Source: Trichomonas vaginalis G3 (taxonomy: Eukaryota; Parabasalia; Trichomonadida; Trichomonadidae). Taken from it: a DNA stretch of 64,000 nucleotides. The translations under genes were made by a program, and so were the position numbers. The stretch lies in contig NC_067206.1 of NCBI RefSeq assembly GCF_026262505.1, positions 5,360,879-5,424,878 of the forward strand, written 5' to 3'. The notes below the pieces were generated by a model. That model was not told the DNA's origin. It saw only the letters and a list, made by a program, of their open reading frames with translations, and made no database searches. Positions 1 to 8,450 of the stretch are shown piece after piece (position 1 is the first letter of the stretch; each line of letters begins with the position of its first letter).

Positions 1-1987
1 GTATGAGTCTTATCTGCTTTCTTATCTAACATTGCTGGTAGTTCATATGCTTCAAAGTTTCTGACATGACCTTCGATATTCATACATTTGTTATTTAAGG
101 AGTTTAGTGTATCTTTTACGCTTGTACTTGGATTTTCTAATGGTGCACTTGAACCAAGGTCAAAGTTCAATATTATGTCGTCTGCTCTAACAGTAGTGAA
201 GGATTTATGTGTATGGTTCTTGTCGGCTTTACTGTCTAATGTAGCTTGAAGTTCATTTATATCGGAGATATTGTGTTTATGAGATTTCAAAACTTTGTTC
301 GTTGCGTCAAGTTCTGTTTTGTCAGCTTTACTTTTAATAGCATCTTCAAAAGTTATTTTTGACTTAACTCTCAAAGTAAATCTTGGTTCAACTAATACAC
401 CGTTAACAAAGAAGTATGAAGCATAAATTTCAGCGTTATAACCAAATGATTGTGGTGCTATACCTGTGTCATACTGTACAGTACAGTGTATGTCATAACC
501 TTTAGCACGAATGAATTTATATCTTCTTTCATTAACATTTTTCGTATTCACTTTTTCACCCTGTGTTAAATATCCATGATAGTCCGTTATAATCTGTTCA
601 TCAGAACTTATATAATGAACATGGTTTTTGTCTGCTTTATTGTCTAAAGAAGTTTGAAGTTCATTTATATCGGAGATATTGTGTTTATGAGATTTCAAAA
701 CTTTGTTCGTTGCGTCAAGTTCATTTTTGTCCGCTTTACTATTTAATGTAGCTTGAAGTTCATTTATATCGGAGATATTGTGTTTATGTTCTTTATCTGC
801 TTTTTCGGCTAATTTCTCTTCTATCTCATTTATTTCAAGTTCATGCCTACCACCACCTCCCGAAGAAGTATTTTTCTTCAGCTCTTGAAGAACGTCCACT
901 TCGCCATCTTTGGTGTCAATAATGAGACTTTGTGTTAAAACCTTTCCTGTCTTAATGGATGTTTGTAAAACTTCTTCTTCACCGTGTTCGGGGTCATGGT
1001 CGTCATCATATCTTGTGAAATCAGAGATGTTGTCATACATTAAGCATATCTGTCTCAAAAGTTCTGCTATTTGAAACTGGAACGAAAGATATACAGAACT
1101 TTCATCATCTCCTAAAGTCAAGTCTGCTTTCTTAAGTATTTCTTGAATGTATGCAATGAGAACAGAGTACCTTGGAAAATATTCGAACAATATTTCATTA
1201 GCTGTTGGTTTTGGTGGTTCTTCTGGAGTTTCTGTTGTTTCAGTTCCTTCTGTTGGAGTTTCTGCATCTCTTGACTTCAATGCTCTTGCTCTCAAAGACC
1301 TAAATGTTAGAGCACCGGGTTTTACAAAGGACTTTATAAATGCTTTAATAGTTCCTGGTAAGTTATTGTTAGCATTAAGTAAGTTCCTTATGCTTCCATC
1401 ATGTACGTCCATAGCACTATGTAAAAAATCTATACTTTTCTTGTAGTCAGCAATAGACTGACTGTGATTTTTTAAAGATTTGTCAATACCTTTAAGCCAA
1501 TCTTCATGCATGTCTGATACTGAGCCAAGAATATCATTTGCTTCCTTTAGTGTATTTTGTGCTTTCGTAAAGTATCCAATCCCGTACGTGCATTGTTTGC
1601 TATACGTCTTACAGTATCTATTTGACTCCTTGTTTCTTGCATCCAACCAGATAAAGTTTTAATAGTATCCGAACCATTTGAAATGAAGTTCAAAGCATTT
1701 TTAACGTCATCTAAAGCTTCTTCACCAAGTACAGCCCATATCTTTCCGATTTGGTATTGAAGAACTCCATATGAAGCAGCTGTTAAACCAGTATTTATAA
1801 GGTCCCATATCCATGATTTAGCAGTTTTTCCATCCTTTCCATCCTTTCCATCCAAACCGTTTTCGCCTTGAGGTCCTTGTATTCCTTGATCCTTGTATTC
1901 CTTGAGGTCCTTGTATTCCTTGTGGTCCGGTGTCACCCTTCTCTCCTTTCAGTTCATCTTTATGTTCGTTATAATATTCTAATGTCA
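1..1987 (-). pseudogene. Fibre (tail-fibre/adenovirus-fibre-like) region of Maverick A, partial
   Basis: On the minus strand this region encodes Gly-X-Y collagen-like triplets (about 1800-1960), followed by long helical stretches and then repeated modules carrying a SHKHNISDINELQ signature and KADK motifs, as seen in phage and virus fibre shafts. Three near-identical module copies lie at about 245-313, 654-721 and 752-788. Such proteins usually form trimeric spikes for host attachment. The region runs off the left edge and is broken in about two places. The family is recognised by repeat style, not by a specific named homologue. Confidence 0.7.
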
Positions 1988-2020
1988 TAAGGTGTACATC
2001 ATTACTGCTACCAGCAACGC

Positions 2021-2362
2021 CTAAATTTGTTTCTCATTCATGACTAAATTCTTTAGGCATTTAATGTTGTCGTCAAATCGAAAGCTCTTTAACAATTCAA
2101 TGAGAACATTCAGTACTTTCACTAATGAGGCATCTACTGTAGAATTTATATATTGCACCGTTCCATCATTTATGATAGGAACTTTACTTATTGTAATGAA
2201 TGGGTCATAAGTGTTAAAAGTATCGAAATCAATGACTTTTTTAGTTTTTCCATCGTCAATGACTAAATCATTGCCTTCAATGGTTAAAGTTGAGTTTTCG
2301 TTTACTAGTTCATGTGCTCTTCTTGCTTCATTTGTTTCATACGCATATGCAGCAATAGTCAT
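2021..2362 (-). CDS. Small fibre-associated protein of Maverick A
   Basis: An open frame of 113 aa whose N-terminus (ITIA/AAYAYET-type, Asn/Glu-rich) resembles the start of the fibre gene of the second Maverick at 63172, which begins with TITYATYAYNS. It then runs through a short beta-rich stretch (VIDDGKTKKVIDFDTF) and a helical C-terminus. It lies directly before the fibre region on the same strand, so it probably belongs to the same spike module, either as a fibre base or anchor domain. Function is inferred only from position and the shared N-terminus. Confidence 0.55.
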   Translation of the reverse strand: MTIAAYAYETNEARRAHELVNENSTLTIEGNDLVIDDGKTKKVIDFDTFNTYDPFITISKVPIINDGTVQYINSTVDASLVKVLNVLIELLKSFRFDDNIKCLKNLVMNEKQI

Positions 2363-2379
2363 ATTTTAATGAGAATAAA

Positions 2380-3155
2380 ATGTTGTTCTATTTGCAAAGT
2401 ACAGACCCAAACGAATACGGAACAGTAAAGCTACAAACAAACTTAGGTCTTCAGAATGAAGCGCTTGCTTTCAGAGTTGTTGACTTCAATACTATCGCAA
2501 CTTTTGTCATAACAGATGAAACAGATTTCATGGAGTTTGAAATAGATGGAAAGAAGCATGAAATAAGATTTCACAATAATGTAGAATATAAGATGGAAAC
2601 ATTAGCTGGAGTGTTAAATGCGCTCATAAATACTACAATAAACAAGGAGAACGAAGAAAACTTAATGAATGTTAAACTTATTGCAGGAGTTTTGAAGTTC
2701 AGTTATGCGAAGGAGTTTAAGATAACACGAATGAGTCATAGAGTTCAATTGCTTCTGGGAGCATACCATATGACATTTCCTTTGAAAAGTTTGACAAAAC
2801 GATTGAGATGAAATCTGTTCCATACGTATGTTATGGTAATTGTTTGTACATTGAGTCTAAAATAGCTAATGTCACAGGCATTTCAGGAGTTAATAGTAAA
2901 GGTTCAGTAGAATATAAGTCTTTCTGTTATGCAGTCAATTCAATGTTCATTCCAAACGTTCCTGTCATAGCAACTCATTTAGGTAAATGGGTTCGCATTA
3001 GTCCTCATAATTTGAAAGACATGCAATTCAGACTTGTTGACTTTCAGGGCGAGCCTGTAGAACTGAAGGCACCAGTGCGAATGACTGTTGAAGTTGACTT
3101 TTTAGAAAATATTAAATGCAACAGCTTACAAGAGAACTCAGAGCTAAAAATATAA
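2380..3155 (+). pseudogene. Capsid-type (minor capsid/penton-like) region of Maverick A
   Basis: This region matches the gene at 62437-63147 of the second Maverick. Both share a RxxLLGxxxM/LRSLLGILN-type motif in the first part and, near the C-terminus, a pattern of SP-x-LKDMQFRLVD versus SKDLSNIKFRITD followed by a beta strand ending in ENIK or IEKI. The content is rich in beta strands. Position between the CCG protein and the fibre suggests a minor capsid or vertex protein carrying the spike; that role is inference. The region appears to have about one break. It is divergent to the neighbouring fibre genes. Confidence 0.55.
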
Positions 3156-3186
3156 AGTATGAATGTTATGTATTAGGTCATGAACT

Positions 3187-3384
3187 TTGGTTTTGCTGTT
3201 TGATGAAACAAATGAGTTAGTTATGTCAGTCAAGAGAACAGAAAAAGGCGTCAAAGGCGCCGAGCGCAAAGCGCTATATTGTGTTAGTGAAAACTGCACC
3301 AAGTCAATAAGATTAGGTTTGCATTATGAAGATGAGTTCGATACTGTTGAAGAAGTTTTGGACAGATATTACAAATTGCTTTAA
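3187..3384 (+). other. Short open stretch of unknown role in Maverick A
   Basis: A stretch of about 65 codons encoding a compact acidic/basic mix (FDETNELVMSVKRTEKG...). It sits between the capsid-type region and the convergent CCG-motif gene. It may be a small element gene, but no family is recognised and the coding signal is weak. Confidence 0.25.
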
Positions 3385-3400
3385 TTTACTAAAACATATT

Positions 3401-3994
3401 TCAAACAAATTTATATTCTGTTGAAAGTTTTGTATACTCGTTCGAATATTTATACTTAAACTCAACTCCTGTAGTTCCTGGTGTTTCAATGATGCGGATG
3501 TTACCTATTTTCATGAATGGTGGCGTTTGACCACAGCATTCGATTTCAGGGTCGAGATAGTCAATGACACATTGTTTCCCTGTTATTCGTGAGATAACAT
3601 TTTCAAGGTCCTCCTTTGTTAGAATTATTTGGTTCTTACTTATAAGATTTGTCAAAAGCTTCTTATCGTCTTTGAGTAAAATTGTTTGGTATAACTGAAG
3701 AAGGTAATGGTCTACGTTATCTGAAGGATTTGTTTGAACATTTGTGTAAGGGTTGTCGTTGGCTTCTCTTGAAAGAATTTGGTCCAGTGGTGGATACTCT
3801 AACTTAACATCTGATGTAGCGTTAGCGTTTGAAGCTGAGTTTAAATTCACGGATTTCAGTTCTGGTTCTTTTTCTTTCAAACACTCTGAACTATAGTTCT
3901 TTATGACAATATTGTTTGTCGTTCGTGAGTCAACATTTGATGTTGGTTCAATTGGAACATTAACGGCACCAGCTAAGATGGATTTGCTTCTCAT
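3401..3994 (-). CDS. Conserved Maverick protein with CCG motif (197 aa)
   Basis: Open frame of 197 aa. The N-terminal half is low complexity (Asn/Ser/Thr/Pro). The C-terminal half has a folded stretch with ECCGQTPPFMKIGNIRIIETPGTTG. The gene at 61238-61939 in the second Maverick has the same layout: disordered proline-rich N-half, a helical middle of the type YRDIITDNYDSIINLI, then DDEVSCCGTVAKI and a C-terminal EYK. It lies just downstream of the packaging ATPase in both elements, so it is a conserved virion-module gene of unknown function. The ATG faces the start of the gene at 4020 on the other strand, 25 bases away. Confidence 0.65.
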   Translation of the reverse strand: MRSKSILAGAVNVPIEPTSNVDSRTTNNIVIKNYSSECLKEKEPELKSVNLNSASNANATSDVKLEYPPLDQILSREANDNPYTNVQTNPSDNVDHYLLQLYQTILLKDDKKLLTNLISKNQIILTKEDLENVISRITGKQCVIDYLDPEIECCGQTPPFMKIGNIRIIETPGTTGVEFKYKYSNEYTKLSTEYKFV

Positions 3995-4019
3995 TTCATA
4001 TAGAATAAAAACCTTTTAT

Positions 4020-4421
4020 ATGTATGAAATGAACAATATACTCGACAAGGGTTTGAATGTAAAGCTAACGAATGAAAATATTGTTGAATTCACTGAGACA
4101 GGTGCTGTGTATAAAGATGTAGAACTACTGAACAAAAGAGCTAAGGGAAGAAGCAGGAACATGAACAAAGGGTGGAAGCCTATAAAAATTTATGTCAATG
4201 ATGGCTCAGGAGGTTCAAACATAAAGTATGCAGAAAGTTATAGAGTTTATGCGCTAAAAGGTGAAAAGCCTTCATTTAAGAACAGCTATTCTAACGCATA
4301 TCCTCAAAAGTTAACGGATGGGGAAGTGGATGATATGAATGACAGCAAAAATATTAACAGAAATGGCGACAGAGATGCATGGAATTTGTTTACCATCAGT
4401 CAATTGAAGGTTAAACTTTAA
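4020..4421 (+). CDS. Small conserved Maverick protein (133 aa), unknown function
   Basis: The frame is open further upstream, but that part overlaps the divergent gene at 3401-3994, so the ATG at 4020 (or 4029) is preferred. It encodes a 133-aa basic protein with KRAKGRSRNMNKGWKPIKIYVNDGSGGSN and YSNAYPQKLTDGEVDDMND stretches. It overlaps the 3' end of the ATPase gene by four bases on the opposite strand. No family recognised; compact packing supports it as a real element gene. Confidence 0.5.
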   Translation: MYEMNNILDKGLNVKLTNENIVEFTETGAVYKDVELLNKRAKGRSRNMNKGWKPIKIYVNDGSGGSNIKYAESYRVYALKGEKPSFKNSYSNAYPQKLTDGEVDDMNDSKNINRNGDRDAWNLFTISQLKVKL

Positions 4422-5305
4422 AACAATGTTGGTCGTTCCCATGGAATATTTTTGACTTTAATGGTATTAGTCATGATATGAATCTCAAGGTATGAACGAG
4501 GAGAGATGAGAGACTTATATGCTTCCCAAATTTCTTCAAAAGGTAATGTTATACCTGACTGTTTCCAAATGAGTTCAATATCATAACGTGAGAAACCTTG
4601 AAAGATAACGAAGTCAGTTATGAGACGTTTTATGTTTAAAGCTAAAAACCTCCATGTTTGCATAAGTATTGCTACAGTTAAGTGGTAATGTCTGACTTTA
4701 GTAATGATATTAGCTAATGGTGAGTCTGGTTTTGACACTAAACCTTTACCAGCGAAGTCGTCGCAAACGAGCAGAGTGTTTGAAGGATATTTTTTGAAGG
4801 GGTATTTTGAAAGTTTTGATAGAATGTAGTTTGTCAGTCGTTTCATATCGTAAACTCCTGAGTACTGACGTAAGTGGTGTTTGTCAATAATTCTTTCCAT
4901 CTCTTCTGAAGTCTTTTGCATTCCTGACTGTATAAATTCAACGATGGCATAATATTTCCTCTTACGTCGAATGTAACGTTGAAGAAATTCAATGAGTTCA
5001 CTGTCTGGAACTTTAACGACAGAGGCTTGAACTTTTGACATAAATGTTTTCGCTGTTGAGTCCATAGAGTCTGAAGTTGCTGATATAATGATTTGGTCAT
5101 AATATGAGTCATTTCCTAAACGCTCTGTTATGAGTATATGACGAATTAAATTAAATGTCTTACCTGAACCCATCTTTCCACAATAGAAATAAACACCATT
5201 TGAACAGAACTCATAGTCCTTACTGAAAGGAAGAATGAGAGAAGAGTTAAGTTTGTCTGTAGTTTCATTCATGTCTTCATCTACGTCATGTATTAAATGC
5301 TTCAT
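4418..5305 (-). CDS. Packaging ATPase (FtsK/HerA, A32-like) of Maverick A
   Basis: A 295-aa open frame. After a short N-terminus it shows a Walker A loop GKMGSGKT (about residues 43-50) with FYCGK in front, a FtsK/HerA-style strand IIISATSDS, a Walker B-like NTLLVCDDFAG (about residue 180) and a sensor-like FQGFSRYD. This set fits the genome-packaging ATPases of Mavericks, adenovirus-like and A32-type viruses, which drive DNA into capsids. A related gene is at 59393-60217 in the second element. The frame looks whole. ATG at 5305 faces the ATG at 5322 on the plus strand, leaving 16 bases between them. Confidence 0.9.
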   Translation of the reverse strand: MKHLIHDVDEDMNETTDKLNSSLILPFSKDYEFCSNGVYFYCGKMGSGKTFNLIRHILITERLGNDSYYDQIIISATSDSMDSTAKTFMSKVQASVVKVPDSELIEFLQRYIRRKRKYYAIVEFIQSGMQKTSEEMERIIDKHHLRQYSGVYDMKRLTNYILSKLSKYPFKKYPSNTLLVCDDFAGKGLVSKPDSPLANIITKVRHYHLTVAILMQTWRFLALNIKRLITDFVIFQGFSRYDIELIWKQSGITLPFEEIWEAYKSLISPRSYLEIHIMTNTIKVKNIPWERPTLF

Positions 5306-5321
5306 TTTATCTCCATTAAAA

Positions 5322-6203
5322 ATGCAAGTCAGAAATATTCAGAACATAGCACCGAGTCTAACTGACAAGAGTATAAAGATATACTATGAACACGTTATGA
5401 TGAAACCAACCAAAATTCAAGAAAGTCAGTATACTTATGAATATCCAAGACACTGGGTAGAGTATGTAGGAGGTGAGAAAGCTATTGAAATAAGACAGGT
5501 TCGAAGTATTCCAGCAGGAAGAACAATATTATTGAAGAACTTTAATGTTTTGAGGTATAATGATGAGACAAAGAAGCAAGATAGTTTTCCTATTGCTGTG
5601 TATGTGAACCTAGACACAGGAGATGACATGAAAGTTTTTAATACAAAGCTTCAAACGGTAGTGAGAGAACAACTGACTGCGGAAGGACACCCATTACCTT
5701 CAGAAGTTACCATAGCGTATAATTTTGAAACAAATGCAATAGATTTTAAAGTCGTCTCTGCAAAGAAGTCAGGTTTTACATTTAATGAAGCAGATGTATA
5801 TTCGAATGAAAACTTCAAAGCTATTGCATGGTTAGATAATGACGATTGCTTTAAGAAAATATTTAAATTCAGTGACTCAACGATGTCAATAGATGACCTT
5901 CGTGGAATGTTACCATCGACGTTTACAGTAGAAGGTTCAGCAGGATTGCTTACAAGATTGTCAATTGGTGGTATTTGGTCTCGTGAGAACATTGTTATAA
6001 AATCCAGTATAAGTGAATTTGCTGAAGAATCTATATTATGTCTTTCAAACTATATGTATTCGCCGCCGAAGCATTATAGTATAACAAACTTTGTCAGTAA
6101 GTTTAATATAAGACTTGTTGAACCTTCTTCAATGAAAGATGTTGTGCTACCCAAAGACGGAAAGGATGGACTCATTATTGAGATGATTTTAATAGCATAT
6201 TAA
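5322..6203 (+). CDS. Capsid-type (minor capsid/penton-like) protein of Maverick A
   Basis: The frame is open back to 5235, but the ATG at 5322 avoids overlap with the divergent ATPase. It gives 293 aa, rich in beta strands, with RSIPAGRTILLKNFNVL, two YSNEN/FKAIAW-type stretches and a C-terminus FNIRLVEPSSMKDVVLPKDG followed by a hydrophobic strand. That ending resembles the endings of the genes at 2380-3155 and 62437-63147 (xxFRLVD.. / IKFRITD..), suggesting one family of minor capsid or vertex proteins. It is followed without gap by the genes at 6204 and 6402, an apparent plus-strand cluster. Function is inferred from family resemblance and position. Confidence 0.6.
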   Translation: MQVRNIQNIAPSLTDKSIKIYYEHVMMKPTKIQESQYTYEYPRHWVEYVGGEKAIEIRQVRSIPAGRTILLKNFNVLRYNDETKKQDSFPIAVYVNLDTGDDMKVFNTKLQTVVREQLTAEGHPLPSEVTIAYNFETNAIDFKVVSAKKSGFTFNEADVYSNENFKAIAWLDNDDCFKKIFKFSDSTMSIDDLRGMLPSTFTVEGSAGLLTRLSIGGIWSRENIVIKSSISEFAEESILCLSNYMYSPPKHYSITNFVSKFNIRLVEPSSMKDVVLPKDGKDGLIIEMILIAY

Positions 6204-6401
6204 ATGAGCTTGTTTTTAAAGGTCATTCATGATGAAATAACTGTTGTAGAAGATGTTAGCAATTGTTCAGACATTTTGAAGCGTATAGATGAGATAAGAA
6301 AGAAGTTTATGAATGAGAATGTTTATGTTTCATTGACTTTCTCCAGTAACGAGAACTTTTATGAGATAATATTGAAGAGAGATGATTTTAATATGGTGTA
6401 A
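6204..6401 (+). CDS. Small Maverick A protein (65 aa)
   Basis: A 65-aa open frame whose ATG follows the stop of the gene at 5322-6203 directly (TAA ATG) and whose own stop abuts the ATG of the next gene. Sequence is a mix of strands and one helix (LKRIDEIRKKFMNEN). No family recognised. The end-to-end packing of three genes is the main evidence that it is real. Confidence 0.5.
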   Translation: MSLFLKVIHDEITVVEDVSNCSDILKRIDEIRKKFMNENVYVSLTFSSNENFYEIILKRDDFNMV

Positions 6402-6914
6402 ATGGTAGCTTGGGCAGCTTTAGGCGCAATGGGAACAAAAGCATTAGCATTTGGAGCAAAAGCACTTGGAGCTTATGACGCAGTAAATAAAATGAGTGGA
6501 GGAAGAGTTTCGAAGACATTAGATGCAAATAAAGGAAAGATTGGAGGCTGGGTTGCAAAGAAGTTAAGATTAAATAAAATAGGACTCATAAATAAAGCAT
6601 CCAATTTGGTTGCGACTGAGTCAGAAAATGCTTTAGGAAAGGACGATGAGTTTGCAAAACACGCAAAAGACTTTAATGACCAGATGAAAGGTGAAACAAT
6701 GCATTTAAATAGAGTCGATGGAACTCTTCCTCCACCAGTAGTTCTTCCGTATGGTCCCTATGGAATGTATGGAAACCCTTACGAAAGACCATTTGACCCA
6801 TTGACTGGTGGAAGTAATTGGTATCATTACGGACGAAGAAGAAAGACAGTCAAGTTGGAGACAGACGTGAAGAAAGCAACTAAAAAGAAACCAAGGAAGA
6901 GAGTTATAAAGTAA
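6402..6914 (+). CDS. Gly/Ala-rich amphipathic protein of Maverick A (pVI-like candidate)
   Basis: A 170-aa protein. Residues 1-60 are Ala/Gly/Lys-rich and helix-forming (WAALGAMGTKALAFGAKALGAYD). Around residues 105-125 is a Pro/Tyr/Gly linker (PPPVVLPYGPYGMYGNPYER), and the tail is strongly basic (KKATKKKPRKR). Small amphipathic Gly/Ala-rich internal proteins occur in virophages, adenoviruses (pVI, pX) and Mavericks, where they can disrupt membranes or bind DNA. The second Maverick has two shorter amphipathic genes at the matching place (57184 and 57445). Role is inference. Confidence 0.55.
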   Translation: MVAWAALGAMGTKALAFGAKALGAYDAVNKMSGGRVSKTLDANKGKIGGWVAKKLRLNKIGLINKASNLVATESENALGKDDEFAKHAKDFNDQMKGETMHLNRVDGTLPPPVVLPYGPYGMYGNPYERPFDPLTGGSNWYHYGRRRKTVKLETDVKKATKKKPRKRVIK

Positions 6915-7071
6915 TGAATTCAACGGGTGAAAAAAGAGGTGAAAAAACAGGTGAGATCTCACCACTTCACCTAAATTTATTTTTGCGCTATGTTTTCATA
7001 CGTGTGAGGGTGGTGATATCATTAATTTTTAAGTTTATTTTTAAGTTTATTTTTATTTTATTTTTATGTAA

Positions 7072-7356
7072 ATGACAGAACAAAAGCAACTCATTCGAAT
7101 TCCACAGTATAACAAACATACATTTAAACATTTATTCTTCCTTCCTGAGCATAACATGTTCTTTCAAATACATCCGAGACCAGTTGACTTTTCATTGACT
7201 GTGTATAAAGATAGAAATAGTTATATCATTAAACCATACGATGACGAAGGTAAGTTATGTAAATTGTACGTTAAGAAGTTAGAGAAAGTTTATGGCTTCA
7301 AGTATGACTACAATAGGGTTAACACTGATGATGAAGATATTGAGGAAAATTTATGA
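7072..7356 (+). CDS. Terminal-proximal Maverick A protein (94 aa), unknown
   Basis: A 94-aa open frame with a beta-rich core (HNMFFQIHPRPVDFSLTVYKDRNSYIIKPYDD) and an acidic tail (DDEDIEENL). It is the last gene before the subterminal repeats. Upstream, 6985-7071 is very T-rich with repeats of TTAAGTTTATTTTT, a plausible promoter region. No family recognised. Confidence 0.45.
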   Translation: MTEQKQLIRIPQYNKHTFKHLFFLPEHNMFFQIHPRPVDFSLTVYKDRNSYIIKPYDDEGKLCKLYVKKLEKVYGFKYDYNRVNTDDEDIEENL

Positions 7357-7447
7357 GAACATTAGTGAAGTCGTTAGTGAGAACGATAGTGAGAACGTTT
7401 ATTTTTACATTAGTGAGTTCGTTAGTGAAGTCATTTATGTGTCAGAT

Positions 7448-7590
7448 GGTTTTGTAAATATTTAAGGTTGAGTTGGTGTTATGGTTGTGTTGTAAAATTT
7501 ACGTTAACGGTTTCGTAAATATTTAAGGTTAAGTTAGTGTTGTCGTTTGTGTTGCAAAATTTACGTTAACAGTTTTGTAAAGTGTCAAAT
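7448..7590. repeat. Subterminal tandem repeat, about 61 bp x 2.3
   Basis: Two full units (7448-7508 and 7509-7570) and a partial third (7571-7590). Each starts with GGTTTTGTAAATATTTAAGG or a close variant and ends in AAAATTTACGTTAAC. Just upstream, 7356-7435 has shorter GTTAGTGAGAACG / GTTAGTGAAGTC repeats. Such repeats are common near Maverick ends; they mark the likely right limit of element A. Confidence 0.75.
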
Positions 7591-7591
7591 T

Positions 7592-7640
7592 CACAAGTAT
7601 TGGGTAAGGAAGCGCGCAGTGCCTCCGTACCCAAGACTTG
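7592..7640. repeat. GC-rich imperfect palindrome beside the end of Maverick A
   Basis: The two arms CAAGTATTGGGTAAGGAAGC and GCCTCCGTACCCAAGACTTG are imperfect reverse complements around a short GCGCAGT-type centre. The GC content stands out from the AT-rich surroundings. It could be host sequence at the insertion site or part of the element terminus; the sequence alone does not decide. Confidence 0.5.
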
Positions 7641-7996
7641 TATACTAACTGATATTATTCGAATCGCTGATAAAATTGATCTTCAGGGGATTCTCCGAGT
7701 AAACCGTTTGTATAAGCTAAGAAAAGACAATCTATCCTTTTTCATAGGCTAGTGTCCATAGCATTGTTAATAATTATGAATGCAAGCATAAACCAGATTA
7801 AGCATTTCTATGGTAATCCCTTGATATAATTTTTTACTAGAGTTTTTTTTTGGAATTGTTTCCTTAATATATATATAGAATGGCCAGAGTTAGCATTTTA
7901 AGATAAAAGTAAGTAATATAATATACTCAGTGATCAGATACTTTTATTCATATATTTTTTTAGCTCTTGTTGACAAGTTAAACTAAGTTTATTCAA
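7641..7996. other. Intergenic, nothing recognised
   Basis: AT-rich sequence between the Maverick end and the 3' end of the ankyrin pseudogene. No coding frame, RNA gene or repeat was recognised apart from a short TATATATA run near 7870. Confidence 0.5.
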
Positions 7997-8450
7997 CTAC
8001 TTTTCTTCTTTTCTCTTGTTATAAGAAAGAAGAACATCATATGCACAATTACATTCATATTCTTCGGCCAATTCAAGAGCTGTTTTCCCACTATTATCCT
8101 TTGCATTAATATCTGCCCCATGCTGAAGAAGCGTTTCAACAATTTCTTTATAATCATTTAGTGCTGCTAAATGAAGAGGAGTTAATTTAACATCATCTTT
8201 TGAATTGATATCTGCACCATGCGATAAAAGGAGCTCTAAGACTTCTTTACTATTATTTTCGGCAGCAATGCTTACAGCTGTTTTTTCAAATGCATCTTTT
8301 GCATTGATTTTTGCTCCATGTGAAATGAGTAATTCAGCTATTTCTTTGCTGTCATTTTTTGCTGCGACATGAAGTGGTGTTTCATCATATTCAGCCTTTG
8401 CATTGACTTTTGCGCCATATCTTAAAAGAATTTCGGCTGCTTCCTTACTA

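Larger units (their letters stand above)
1..7590. mobile_element. Maverick/Polinton element A, structural-gene end, cut by the window edge
   Basis: A virus-like DNA element of the Maverick/Polinton family, treated as a fossil. Visible parts are a collagen-like and KAD-repeat fibre region, an A32-type packaging ATPase, several capsid-type or conserved Maverick genes, an amphipathic Gly/Ala-rich gene, and a subterminal tandem repeat at the right end. Polymerase B, integrase and protease are not in view and would lie beyond base 1. Most visible genes are open, with about two or three breaks concentrated in the fibre part, so the copy is fairly young but probably not whole. The right end at about 7590 is estimated from where the tandem repeat stops; no terminal inverted repeat or 6-bp target duplication could be confirmed from one end. 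Confidence 0.85.

Noticed and set aside
1147-1662. Plus-strand frames within the fibre region of Maverick A.
   Set aside because: Antisense shadows of the fibre reading on the minus strand.
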